Assembly (NCBI RefSeq): GCF_000153485.2
Contig: NC_018721.1
Span: 4,092,001 to 4,156,000 of the forward strand
Source of the DNA: Psychroflexus torquis ATCC 700755
GTDB lineage: Bacteria > Bacteroidota > Bacteroidia > Flavobacteriales > Flavobacteriaceae
DNA length: 64,000 nucleotides
Direction: 5' to 3'
Position numbers and translations under genes: made by a program. Under the pieces are notes generated by a model. That model searched no databases, had not been told where the DNA came from, and worked only from the letters and a program-made list of their open reading frames with translations. Below, piece by piece: positions 50,648 to 59,113 of this stretch (position 1 is the stretch's first letter; each line of letters begins with the position of its first letter).

Positions 50648-53500
50648 CTATTTACTTAAATACATTTTACGTCTTCCATATAACTCATAAAAGGTATCAT
50701 CTTTTAAGCTATCAATAAACAGGATGCTTTCTCCAGTACTTTTCATCTCTGGTCCTAGTTGCTTATTGACATTATGGAACTTATCAAAAGAGAAAACCGG
50801 TTGCTTAATAGCATAGCCTTCAAGCTGAGGATTAAAATTAAAATCCTTTACTTTTTTATGTCCTAACATAATTTTAGTGGCATAATTCACATAAGGCTCC
50901 TTATAAGCTTTTGCTATAAATGGAACTGTCCTTGATGCTCTTGGATTAGCTTCAATAATATACACATTATCATCCTTTATTGCAAACTGCACGTTGAGTA
51001 AACCCACCGTATTTAAAGATAACGCGATTTTCTTGGTATGATCTTTTATCTGTTCTAGTACTAAATCTCCAAGATTGAAAGGTGGTAATAATGCATTAGA
51101 ATCTCCAGAGTGGACTCCACAAGGTTCTATATGTTCCATAATTCCTATGATATAGACATCTTCACCGTCGCATATTGCATCTGCTTCTGCTTCTATAGCT
51201 CCATCTAGATAATGGTCTAATAATAGTTTGTTATTAGGCATTTTCATTAATAAGTCTACGACATGAGTTTCTAGCTCTTTCTTATTGATCACAATTTTCA
51301 TTCCTTGGCCTCCTAGGACATAAGAGGGCCTTACTAAAATAGGAAAATCGAGCTCTTCAGCTAAAGCTAAAGCTTCGTCTGCTGTTTCTGCTACCCCAAA
51401 TTCTGGGTATGGAATATTATTTTGTTGTAGTAATTTAGAAAAACTTCCTCTGTCTTCCGCTAGATCTAAAGATTCAAAACTTGTTCCCAAAATCTTGACA
51501 CCGTATCTGCTTAACTTTTCAGCCAGTTTTAAAGCTGTTTGTCCTCCTAGTTGAACGATCACCCCTTCAGGGTTTTCATGCTTGATGATGTCGTAAATGT
51601 GTTCCCAAAAAACAGGTTCGAAGTATAATTTATCTGCCGTATCAAAATCAGTAGACACCGTTTCAGGATTACAATTAATCATAATCGTTTCATAACCACA
51701 TTCTGCAGCCGCCATCACTCCATGTACACAGCAATAATCAAATTCGATTCCCTGCCCTATTCTATTAGGTCCAGACCCTAGGACTATAACTTTCTTTTTA
51801 TCGGTCACCACACTCTCGTTGGCTAAAACTTTCTCCCCGTTTGCGTCAATTACATCTGCTTCAAAAGTGGAATAATAATAAGGGGTTTTGGCCTCAAACT
51901 CCGCTGCACAAGTATCGACCAACTTGTAAATTCGATTCACATTAAGCTCCTCCCTTTTGGTGTACACTTCGCTTTCTAAACACTTCAACATGTGAGCAAT
52001 TTGCCGGTCTGCAAAGCCTTTTTGCTTAGCTTCAAGCATTAATTCCTTAGTGATACTTTTTATATCATACTTTGAAATTTCTTTTTCTAAACTGTACAGC
52101 TCTTCGTATTGCTTAAGGAACCACATATCGATTTTGGTGATCTCATGAATACGACTTAGTGGGATTCCCAACTGAATAGCGTCATAAATCACAAACACCC
52201 TGTCCCAACTTGCATATTCTAATTTGCTTAAAATCTGATTGTAATCTGTATAGCTTTTTCCATCTGCACCAAGTCCGTTTCTTTTTATTTCTAAAGATTG
52301 AGTGGCTTTATGCAAAGCTTCTTGGAAAGAGCGTCCAATCCCCATTACTTCACCTACAGACTTCATTTGCAAGCCTAAGGTTCTATCTGATCCTTCAAAT
52401 TTATCAAAATTCCAACGTGGTATTTTTACAATAACATAATCCAATGTAGGCTCAAAAAATGCAGAAGTAGTTTGAGTGATTTGATTATGAAGCTCGTTCA
52501 AATGGTAGCCTATAGCAAGTTTTGAAGCCACTTTTGCAATAGGATACCCAGTTGCTTTAGAGGCTAAGGCGGAGGATCTAGAAACCCTCGGGTTTATCTC
52601 TATGGCAATAATATCTTCTTTTTCATCTGGACTTACCGCAAACTGAACATTGCATCCACCAGCGAAATCTCCAATACTACGCATCATTTTAATGGCCATA
52701 TCTCTCATTTTTTGATATGTCCTATCACTTAGCGTCATAGCTGGAGCGACAGTTATAGAGTCGCCAGTATGGATACCCATGGGATCCATATTTTCTATAC
52801 TACAGATAATAGTCACATTATCATTGCGATCTCTGAGGAGTTCTAACTCATATTCTTTCCAACCTATTAAGGCCTTATCAATTATGACCTCATGAATAGG
52901 AGAGGCTTCGAGCCCACGAGTAAGAAGCTCTTCAAAACTATCTTCTGAATAGACTATAGACGCCCCGCTTCCACCAAGGGTAAAGGAAGCACGAATTACA
53001 AGAGGAAATCCAAAATCTTGAGCTACCTCATTTCCTTGAAGAAAAGACGTCACCGTTTTGGACGGAGCAACTCCTATTCCAATATGCTGCATTAATTTTC
53101 TGAATTTTTCTCTGTCTTCTGTGATATTGATCGCGTCAATATCTACTCCAATAATTTTAATGCCAAAATCTTCCCAGATGCCTTTATCATCAGCCTCAAT
53201 ACACAGATTTAAGGCCGTTTGTCCGCCCATTGTTGGAAGAACAGCGTCAATATCTGGGTGTGCATTTAGGATGTCTACAATAGATTTAGTTGTTAGTGGT
53301 TTCAAATAGACGTGATCTGCCATAGAAGGATCAGTCATAATTGTAGCAGGATTGCTATTGATTAAGATTGTTTTTATACCTTCTTCACGAAGAGATCTTA
53401 AGGATTGAGAACCTGCATAATCAAACTCACAGGCTTGACCTATGACTATAGGACCTGAGCCTATGAGTAAAATAGTCTTGATAGAATTGTTTTTTGGCAT
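50648..53500 (-). CDS. carB: carbamoyl phosphate synthase large subunit, without regulatory domain
   Basis: Synthesises carbamoyl phosphate from bicarbonate, ammonia and two ATP for pyrimidines and arginine. 950 aa with two ATP-grasp halves: LLIGSGPIVIGQACEFDYAG (N-half, about 11-30) and VLGSGPNRIGQGIEFDYCC (C-half, about 575), each with its grasp domain (GGCNVQFAV, EINPRVSRSSALAS; EANPRASRTVPFIA). It ends at ELYGRRKMYLSK, where enteric CarB (about 1070 aa) continues into the MGS-like allosteric domain. I recall short forms from Flavobacteriia. carA is not adjacent. It starts 34 nt after the rpmH terminator. Confidence 0.93.
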   Translation of the reverse strand: MPKNNSIKTILLIGSGPIVIGQACEFDYAGSQSLRSLREEGIKTILINSNPATIMTDPSMADHVYLKPLTTKSIVDILNAHPDIDAVLPTMGGQTALNLCIEADDKGIWEDFGIKIIGVDIDAINITEDREKFRKLMQHIGIGVAPSKTVTSFLQGNEVAQDFGFPLVIRASFTLGGSGASIVYSEDSFEELLTRGLEASPIHEVIIDKALIGWKEYELELLRDRNDNVTIICSIENMDPMGIHTGDSITVAPAMTLSDRTYQKMRDMAIKMMRSIGDFAGGCNVQFAVSPDEKEDIIAIEINPRVSRSSALASKATGYPIAKVASKLAIGYHLNELHNQITQTTSAFFEPTLDYVIVKIPRWNFDKFEGSDRTLGLQMKSVGEVMGIGRSFQEALHKATQSLEIKRNGLGADGKSYTDYNQILSKLEYASWDRVFVIYDAIQLGIPLSRIHEITKIDMWFLKQYEELYSLEKEISKYDIKSITKELMLEAKQKGFADRQIAHMLKCLESEVYTKREELNVNRIYKLVDTCAAEFEAKTPYYYSTFEADVIDANGEKVLANESVVTDKKKVIVLGSGPNRIGQGIEFDYCCVHGVMAAAECGYETIMINCNPETVSTDFDTADKLYFEPVFWEHIYDIIKHENPEGVIVQLGGQTALKLAEKLSRYGVKILGTSFESLDLAEDRGSFSKLLQQNNIPYPEFGVAETADEALALAEELDFPILVRPSYVLGGQGMKIVINKKELETHVVDLLMKMPNNKLLLDHYLDGAIEAEADAICDGEDVYIIGIMEHIEPCGVHSGDSNALLPPFNLGDLVLEQIKDHTKKIALSLNTVGLLNVQFAIKDDNVYIIEANPRASRTVPFIAKAYKEPYVNYATKIMLGHKKVKDFNFNPQLEGYAIKQPVFSFDKFHNVNKQLGPEMKSTGESILFIDSLKDDTFYELYGRRKMYLSK

Positions 53501-53533
53501 AGTAAAATTATAAAAAGTGAGACTATTGGGTAT

Positions 53534-53563
53534 AAAAAAAGGCGTTACTTAAAGCAACACCTT
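53534..53563 (-). terminator. rpmH terminator
   Basis: On the minus strand GGTGTTGCTTTAAGTAACGCC folds into a short stem with one G-T pair, followed by TTTTTTT. It is located between rpmH and carB. Confidence 0.7.
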
Positions 53564-53589
53564 ATATTATGAATTTAATGTTTCATTTC

Positions 53590-53751
53590 TTATCGTTTTC
53601 TAAGACTCATTTCAGAGGAAACACTCAATTTCTTTCTTCCTTTAGCTCTTCTTCTTTTTAGGACTTTACGGCCGTTTACGGAGGACATTCTCTCTCTAAA
53701 GCCGTGTTTATTCTTTCTTTTTTTATTGGAAGGTTGAAAAGTTCTTTTCAT
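53590..53751 (-). CDS. rpmH: 50S ribosomal protein L34
   Basis: A 53-aa, very basic protein starting [20 protein letters not shown], with [19 protein letters not shown], the L34 signature. It is one residue group longer than E. coli L34, as in other Bacteroidota. Promoter box TATATTTG at 53796-53803; terminator at 53534-53563. The usual neighbour rnpA is not here, so the dnaA-rpmH-rnpA arrangement is broken in this genome. Confidence 0.95.
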   Translation of the reverse strand: MKRTFQPSNKKRKNKHGFRERMSSVNGRKVLKRRRAKGRKKLSVSSEMSLRKR

Positions 53752-53795
53752 TTTTTATTTCTTTAAATGTATTATCTTTTTTTGAAAACTGGGTG

Positions 53796-53803
53796 CAAAT
53801 ATA
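53796..53803 (-). promoter_or_regulatory. -7 box TATATTTG for rpmH
   Basis: Minus-strand TAnnTTTG match, 44 nt upstream of the rpmH ATG. Confidence 0.55.
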
Positions 53804-53859
53804 CGACTCCTTTTTATTTTTGCAAACCTAATAATAAAGTTTTTTTCAATTGTTTTTGT

Positions 53860-53867
53860 TAGATTTG
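53860..53867 (+). promoter_or_regulatory. -7 box TAGATTTG
   Basis: TAnnTTTG match 17 nt before the ATG at 53885. A second match TATTTTTG lies at 53815-53822 and could be an alternative start. Confidence 0.45.
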
Positions 53868-53884
53868 CAATCAAAATCAAAATC

Positions 53885-54400
53885 ATGTTTCATAAAAATT
53901 TCAAGCTTATCATTGCAGGCCTTTTAATAGCTTTTGGCATATTCCAAATTGTTGAAGGTTTCATTGGTAATGGAATTGCCCTTATTCTTTTTTCAGGGAT
54001 ATTTATCTTTATTTATTTTAAAAACGAAATGATTTTGTTGGCATTTTTAAGATTGAGGAAACAGGATTTTGAGGGAACACGAAAATGGCTAGATAGAATT
54101 AAAAATCCTGAAACGGCTTTAACTCAAAAACAACAAGGCTATTTTAACTATATTCATGGCTTACTACTTTCTCAAACCAATATGACGAAAGCTGAGAAGT
54201 ACTTCAAAAAGGCGATAAAATTAGGTTTATCCATGCAACAAGATTTAGCAATGGCTAAATTAAACCTAGCGGGTATCGCTATGACTAAACGGAGAAAGCG
54301 AGAAGCACAACTGCTTTTAAAAGAAGCAAAGTCTCTTGATAAAAATGGAATGCTAAACGAGCAGATACAAATGATGAAGAAACAAATGAAGCGCTTCTAA
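53885..54400 (+). CDS. membrane-anchored TPR-like protein
   Basis: A 171-aa protein with two N-terminal hydrophobic segments (about 7-25 and 28-46, DUF2892-like in look) and a C-terminal helical domain (about 55-171) with repeat-like motifs YFNYIHGLLLSQTNMTKAEKYFKKAI and LNLAGIAMTKRRKREAQLLLKE joined by a short turn, in the manner of TPRs. It probably serves as a small scaffold at the inner membrane. It converges with the AraC-type regulator with no gap and no terminator. Function unknown. Confidence 0.7.
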   Translation: MFHKNFKLIIAGLLIAFGIFQIVEGFIGNGIALILFSGIFIFIYFKNEMILLAFLRLRKQDFEGTRKWLDRIKNPETALTQKQQGYFNYIHGLLLSQTNMTKAEKYFKKAIKLGLSMQQDLAMAKLNLAGIAMTKRRKREAQLLLKEAKSLDKNGMLNEQIQMMKKQMKRF

Positions 54401-55138
54401 TTACCTACAATATTTTTTTCTAAAACTAGACGGCGAAATTCCTGAGTGTTTTACGAAGGCATTTGTAAAGCTAGAATTGGATGTGTAGCCAATATCGAAT
54501 GCAATTTCCTTAACCGTTTGGTAAGTGTTTTTTAACTTTGAAGAAGCCAATTTCATTTTCTCATCAAGAACATATTGATAGGGTGTTTTACCTACTTCCT
54601 TTCCAAATTCTCTTATAAAGTGAAACTTACTCCAACCTGAAACACGAATAAGTTCATCTGTTTTTATTTCTTGATTAATATTGGTATCGATATATTCTAA
54701 AGCTCTTTTAATGGGTTTTGAATATTTGCTCTCTTCTTCAACTTCATAGTTACCAATATCATCAAAAGAGGCTTTTTTGTTATACAAAGCCAATTCAATA
54801 TTGCCTATGACGTCAATTTCTCTAAAGGGTTTGGATAGATATGCTACAGGCTTAGTCGTTTGGATGCGTTTAAGAGTTTCTGTATCTGTATATCCTGTGA
54901 TATAAATAAAAGGAATTCTCGACTTAGAATTTAAATACGACCCTATTTGTATGCCCTCATATTTTTTACTTAAATCAATATCCAGCAAAATAAGCTCGGG
55001 TTTAAAGGTGTCTAGGTTTTTAATACAACAATTATAGCTCTCGCAAATAGTTGAATCAAAACCATTTTGATTGAGAATAGATTGGATTTCAAAAGATACT
55101 ATTTTGTCATCTTCTACTATTAGTATTTTTGTTTTCAT
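54401..55138 (-). CDS. response regulator with AraC-type output domain
   Basis: A 245-aa regulator. The receiver (about 1-120) has acidic pocket Glu9-Asp10-Asp11, phosphoacceptor Asp53 (LLDIDL), Thr81 and Lys103 (LSKPF). The AraC/XylS double HTH (about 142-245) has WSKFHFIREFGKEVGKTPYQ and IAFDIGYTSNSSFTNAFVKH. It overlaps the upstream histidine-kinase-like gene by 4 nt (ATGA), so they are translationally coupled. There is no membrane sensor in the pair. Targets unknown. Confidence 0.88.
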   Translation of the reverse strand: MKTKILIVEDDKIVSFEIQSILNQNGFDSTICESYNCCIKNLDTFKPELILLDIDLSKKYEGIQIGSYLNSKSRIPFIYITGYTDTETLKRIQTTKPVAYLSKPFREIDVIGNIELALYNKKASFDDIGNYEVEEESKYSKPIKRALEYIDTNINQEIKTDELIRVSGWSKFHFIREFGKEVGKTPYQYVLDEKMKLASSKLKNTYQTVKEIAFDIGYTSNSSFTNAFVKHSGISPSSFRKKYCR

Positions 55139-55737
55139 AGGATTGGGAATGATAGTCTAACAAATTTCTTTTTATAATCGAATTTACCCTTAAGCTGTTT
55201 TACCAATAAATCAAATATTTTAAACTGCTTTTCGAATAAATCAGGGAATTTTTCATGATTTTTGATACTATCAAAGGAAAATTTTAAACTTATTTTTTTT
55301 GAATTGTGGCTAAAATCTAACACCATTCGATCGTTGAGGCTCATCCTGAAATCGTTAATCTCGACCAAAATATAAGCCAAAATTAAAAGGTCATCTACGT
55401 CTACTTTTAAATGCGAAGTGTCCGTTAATTCAAAGTCTATCTCAGAGGTAGAACTTTTTAAATATTGAAGGAATTGGAGCACATAAAATTGAAAAGAAAT
55501 CAATGTATCAGATGGTAAAGCTTCTTCTTTATTAGTCCTGTAAAACACATCGTAGAGATAGGTTAGGGCAAATATTCTATCTACTATAACCTTCCTATCA
55601 TCAAAGTATAACCGATTCGTCGCCGATTGTATATTCATCAAACTCAATTGAGTTTGGAGATTATTTTTAAAACGATGAAGAGTTTTGTCCAGGATTTCTT
55701 TTAGACCGTCACTATTTTCCTTTAAATTATTTGTCAT
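55135..55737 (-). CDS. HisKA_2-type phosphotransfer protein, degenerate kinase
   Basis: A 200-aa cytoplasmic protein. An H-box near the N-terminus, LDKTLHRFKNNLQTQLSLMN with His21, matches the HisKA_2 dimerisation domain. The second half has the size and strand pattern of a HATPase domain, but the N-box is altered (LAYILVEINDFRMSL where ELVTNA is expected) and no G-box is visible. It may therefore be a histidine phosphotransferase in the manner of ChpT rather than a kinase, passing phosphate to the receiver gene that overlaps it. No sensor or membrane segment. This reading is inference. Confidence 0.65.
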   Translation of the reverse strand: MTNNLKENSDGLKEILDKTLHRFKNNLQTQLSLMNIQSATNRLYFDDRKVIVDRIFALTYLYDVFYRTNKEEALPSDTLISFQFYVLQFLQYLKSSTSEIDFELTDTSHLKVDVDDLLILAYILVEINDFRMSLNDRMVLDFSHNSKKISLKFSFDSIKNHEKFPDLFEKQFKIFDLLVKQLKGKFDYKKKFVRLSFPIL

Positions 55738-55869
55738 TAAAAATTGATTGGTTAAAACAAAGATAAGTTATTTAAAATTAATTATTTATAATTATTGCTA
55801 AATAAGCAGGAAGATTGTTTAGGTTTAATCGCATTAATTTGTTTAAATTTAACAATTAATAACTATATA

Positions 55870-56541
55870 TTGATAAAAATTATTATTTTTTTATTTTTTT
55901 CATCATCAATTTTTTCTCAACCTGCAGAAAAAAATGATAGTATTCTATTTTCCCAAATGTTAGAATTATATCACGATGAGTTTCAGGCAAAATCAGAGGC
56001 TGATTTTAATCTAGGAAATCACAATTCTACCAATAATTATTTTGATTCTTTAGTCAGTCATAAGCTTAAGGGAACAATTCTAGATAACTTTAGAGTTTAT
56101 AGTATCAATAATAAGATTAATCATCTATATGATTTTAAAAAACCTTTATATATCATGAGTTATGCGTCTTGGTGTGTTCCTAGTAATGGGGAGACCGAAG
56201 CTTTAAAGCAACTTATAGACACCCATGGAGATTGGATGGATTTTGTACTGATAATGTGGGATACGAAAGAGGATGCTATTTTGTTTTCTAAACAATTTCA
56301 TACTAAAATCAAAGTATTGTATGTCGACGAATTATATAATACAGAAACCAAAACTATTAAAATGTTGAAGCATAAATTAGGGCTTCCTATCTCTATAACT
56401 TTAAGTCAGGATAAAACAATTTTAAACATTAGAAGCAATAAGCAGGTTCATCCTTCTGTAGACGAGGAAATAGCTACTAAGATTTGTCTAAAGTCTATGA
56501 AAAAAGATATTTTAGATTTAAAAAAATATGAAAATCTATAG
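55870..56541 (+). CDS. thioredoxin-fold envelope protein with a single active-site Cys
   Basis: About 223 aa from a TTG at 55870, which places a signal peptide (IIFLFFSSSIFSQ) at the N-terminus. An upstream TTG at 55795 gives a longer, less likely start, and no ATG fits. The C-terminal part (about 85-210) looks like a TlpA/AhpC-type thioredoxin fold: FKKPLYIMSYASWCVPSNGE, then WDTKEDAILFSKQF, and the cis-Pro loop GLPISITLS. Where redoxins have WCxxC it has WCVPS, so it lacks the resolving Cys and probably is not a simple disulfide reductase. Function unknown. Confidence 0.65.
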   Translation: MIKIIIFLFFSSSIFSQPAEKNDSILFSQMLELYHDEFQAKSEADFNLGNHNSTNNYFDSLVSHKLKGTILDNFRVYSINNKINHLYDFKKPLYIMSYASWCVPSNGETEALKQLIDTHGDWMDFVLIMWDTKEDAILFSKQFHTKIKVLYVDELYNTETKTIKMLKHKLGLPISITLSQDKTILNIRSNKQVHPSVDEEIATKICLKSMKKDILDLKKYENL

Positions 56542-56542
56542 C

Positions 56543-56911
56543 TTATTTAGCAAAAATCATTCTAAACCCAAGGACTACTAATACGATTCCAAAAATTCGT
56601 TTTAAAACTTTTTCATCTAGGCTTATAGCTAATTTCGATCCCAAATATCCCCCAATCACAAACATAAGTGCCATAACTAATGCATATCTCCAATTTAAAC
56701 TACCATCTTGGTAATAGTTATAGGCTGCTGCTAGCGTCACTGGAACTGCTAAAACGGCTAGGCTTGTACCTTGAGCTTGGTGCTGTGAAAATCCTAAAAG
56801 TAAGATCATAAGCGGAACCATTACCACTCCCCCACCAACTCCAAGAATACCACTTAAAAAGCCAGCAATAAGACCAATAACTACCAAAGCTAAAATTACT
56901 AATAAACTCAT
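56543..56911 (-). CDS. half-size TSUP (TauE/SafE) family carrier
   Basis: A 122-aa inner-membrane protein with four membrane helices. The family signature GFLSGILGVGGGVVMVPLM is near 17-35, and GGYLGSKLA near 88-96. Full TSUP proteins have two such repeats (about 250 aa); this one has a single repeat and a normal start and stop, so it would have to dimerise. TSUP members export sulfite, sulfoacetate or other organic anions; the cargo here is unknown. It lies 11 nt after the MltD-like gene. Confidence 0.82.
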   Translation of the reverse strand: MSLLVILALVVIGLIAGFLSGILGVGGGVVMVPLMILLLGFSQHQAQGTSLAVLAVPVTLAAAYNYYQDGSLNWRYALVMALMFVIGGYLGSKLAISLDEKVLKRIFGIVLVVLGFRMIFAK

Positions 56912-56922
56912 ACTAAAGGTTT

Positions 56923-57858
56923 TTATTTAAGAACTTCAATTTTGTAAACTTTCTTGGAATAATTATCCAAATGTTTATCTCGAAGCCAAGGATTATGAAT
57001 CTTTAAGGTCTTATAATTCATATTAAACTGTTTAGCAAAATTTACGAAATCACTTACTGCCGTATCGACTTCTACCTTTTTTATAGGCTTCATTTCATAA
57101 AGATCTTTATCCTCATAATGAAAGCCAAAATCTTCAGCATTGGATAGAATATGTTTTAAAGCTACGATTCTAAAAACATACCTGGATGTTTCTGGATTGA
57201 GAAGTAAATCAAAATAATCGTTTACCTCTTGTCGTTTTAACTCTCTCGATATTCCTGCATTACCGGCATTGTAGGAAGCTGCGGCTAATGTCCAAGTTCC
57301 AAAACGCTCCTTGGAGTTTTTGAGGTATTGGGAAGCTACTTCAGTAGCTTTTTCTATATGGTAGCGTTCATCAACATTATCGTTGACTTCAAGACCATAA
57401 TCTTTTGCAGTTCCTTTCATGATTTGCCAAAATCCTGTAGCACCTGCATGAGAAACTACATGTTCTAAACCGCTCTCCGCAACTGCTAAATATTTAAAGT
57501 CATCTGGAATCCCATTCTTTTTTAGAATAGGCTCAATAATAGGAAAATACTTATGAGCCCTTTTTATCAAAAGTAGAGCATTGGATTGCCAATACGTATT
57601 GACTAACAACTCTCGGTCTAACCTTTCTTTGATATCTGGAATATCTAAAGGAATCTTTTCTCCTGCAAAATCAATTTGCTCTGGTATGTCTATCGCAAAC
57701 ACGTTATAATCATTTTCAAAACTTTTTTCTGGATTCGAAGTTTTAACGTCTTCATCGTAGCCAGCTATAAAACTGGTTATGGCAAAATAACTTCCAAGAG
57801 TTAAAGTGGCCACCCCTAAAGTAAAAATCGATTTTGTAAAAAATGTATCTAATTTCAT
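56923..57858 (-). CDS. MltD-like lytic transglycosylase
   Basis: A 311-aa membrane- or lipid-less anchored exported enzyme with an N-terminal hydrophobic segment (about 9-31). The SLT domain (about 115-260) has catalytic Glu128 in LAVAESGLEHVVSHAGATGF and the second motif ASYNAGNAGI near 200-209. The C-terminal part KQFNMNYKTLKIHNPWLRDK looks like a divergent LysM repeat. It cleaves glycan strands of peptidoglycan to anhydro-muropeptides. It follows the hydrolase gene by 15 nt. Confidence 0.87.
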   Translation of the reverse strand: MKLDTFFTKSIFTLGVATLTLGSYFAITSFIAGYDEDVKTSNPEKSFENDYNVFAIDIPEQIDFAGEKIPLDIPDIKERLDRELLVNTYWQSNALLLIKRAHKYFPIIEPILKKNGIPDDFKYLAVAESGLEHVVSHAGATGFWQIMKGTAKDYGLEVNDNVDERYHIEKATEVASQYLKNSKERFGTWTLAAASYNAGNAGISRELKRQEVNDYFDLLLNPETSRYVFRIVALKHILSNAEDFGFHYEDKDLYEMKPIKKVEVDTAVSDFVNFAKQFNMNYKTLKIHNPWLRDKHLDNYSKKVYKIEVLK

Positions 57859-57873
57859 GTTCTAGTTTATTTC

Positions 57874-58542
57874 TTAATGTTGTAAAATTCCTTCTGAAAT
57901 TAATCCAGGTAAATTGGCATTAAACCATCTATATTTATTTAAGATCATAATATGTGATCCTTTTGCAATTCCTATACAATCACTGATATTCTTTATGGGA
58001 AAAACTAAATCTTCATCACCATGGATATGAATTATATCCTCAATGGGTTGAACTTGCTCCCAGCATAACATCTCCTTTATAGCCCAATTTATATAGTATT
58101 TATCTTTCATTGAAAAATATTGCTGATAAAGTTTTAAACGTTTTCTTATGGCGCTGCCTACTGGTAATTTTTCAATTTGAGTGATATAATTCAACAAGCC
58201 TGTAGGTAAAATTTTATAAAACCCACTGTATCTTGCTAGTTTCATACGTGCTGGCAATTCCTGTTTTGACTTTACGCTAGAAATAATAATCAAGCGTTTT
58301 ATTATCAAAAACCTGCTCATTTCCTGAACTAAAACTCCACCAAAAGAAACACCTATCAAAACAACAGGCTTATCTTTTTCAATTGGTTCAACCATTCGCT
58401 TAGCATAAGCCTTTAAACTTTCCTCTTTCTTGGGAATTTCCCATGACAGCCAAACCATTTTAAACTCCTTATCCGGCAAATCAATTCTCTCAAAAACTGT
58501 TGGATTAGCAGCCATTCCTGGCATCATATACACATTGACCAC
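57874..58542 (-). CDS. alpha/beta hydrolase, unknown substrate
   Basis: A 222-aa cytoplasmic protein. Nucleophile elbow GVSFGG with Ser66; acid in HGDEDLVFPI near 175; His in GSHIMILNK near 195; so the triad is complete. It opens directly with the first core strand (VNVYMMPGMAANP), where the GM may form the oxyanion region. A lid (about 95-155) is basic and aromatic. It may be an esterase or thioesterase. It is the first gene of a set with the transglycosylase and the TSUP carrier. Confidence 0.75.
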   Translation of the reverse strand: MVNVYMMPGMAANPTVFERIDLPDKEFKMVWLSWEIPKKEESLKAYAKRMVEPIEKDKPVVLIGVSFGGVLVQEMSRFLIIKRLIIISSVKSKQELPARMKLARYSGFYKILPTGLLNYITQIEKLPVGSAIRKRLKLYQQYFSMKDKYYINWAIKEMLCWEQVQPIEDIIHIHGDEDLVFPIKNISDCIGIAKGSHIMILNKYRWFNANLPGLISEGILQH

Positions 58543-58596
58543 ACCTGTTTAATTTGAGTAAGAGTTAAATACGAAAATAAGTTATAAATTATTGAT

Positions 58597-58604
58597 TACC
58601 TTTG
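58597..58604 (+). promoter_or_regulatory. -7 box TACCTTTG
   Basis: TAnnTTTG match 88 nt before the ATG at 58693, giving a longish leader for the small GNAT-like gene. Confidence 0.35.
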
Positions 58605-58692
58605 CTAATCGATAATTTGTTACGTAAATTTTTATAAGATTTATGTAATTTAGTTTTATGGATTTAACGATCCTACACAAATCATTCAAAAA

Positions 58693-58995
58693 ATGAAAAC
58701 AGTAGAATTTGAAGTTATAAAAAATGATTTCCAAAGGCAGTATGAAGCTAAAATTGAAGGTGAAATATTAACGGCTGAATTTTCTGAGCAAGAACGCAAA
58801 ATTTTTCTTACTAAATTGACTGTTCCGGACGCTTATAAAGATTCTGAAATTCAAAATATTTTCATTTCAAAAATCCTCGATAGCTTTAAAGATACTCGCT
58901 TTAAGGTGATGCCTACCTCTCCTGAGATCGCGAAATTTTTCAGAAAAAACAGACTAAAATACAAAGATTTACTACCTGCTGGCATCTCTATTTAG
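58693..58995 (+). CDS. small GNAT-like protein (YidJ-type)
   Basis: A 100-aa cytoplasmic protein. It looks like the short acetyltransferase-like group: a strand AEFSEQERKIFLTKLTVPDAY, a helix ending in ILDSFKDTRFKVMPTSPEIA, and FFRKNRLKYKDLLPAG at the C-terminus. Many members carry only half a GNAT fold and bind acetyl-CoA; activity is not established. It stands between the divergent hydrolase gene and uvrA. The family call is from the C-terminal motif and moderately sure. Confidence 0.6.
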   Translation: MKTVEFEVIKNDFQRQYEAKIEGEILTAEFSEQERKIFLTKLTVPDAYKDSEIQNIFISKILDSFKDTRFKVMPTSPEIAKFFRKNRLKYKDLLPAGISI

Positions 58996-59113
58996 ACTAT
59001 TCTGTCTTGTGTCGAATATGTGTATTCAATTAAGGTTTCAACAATACATAAGCTAATGGTATTAAACCCAAAAACCTCATTTTGTTTACTTAAATTCGCG
59101 CGTTGAAATCGCT

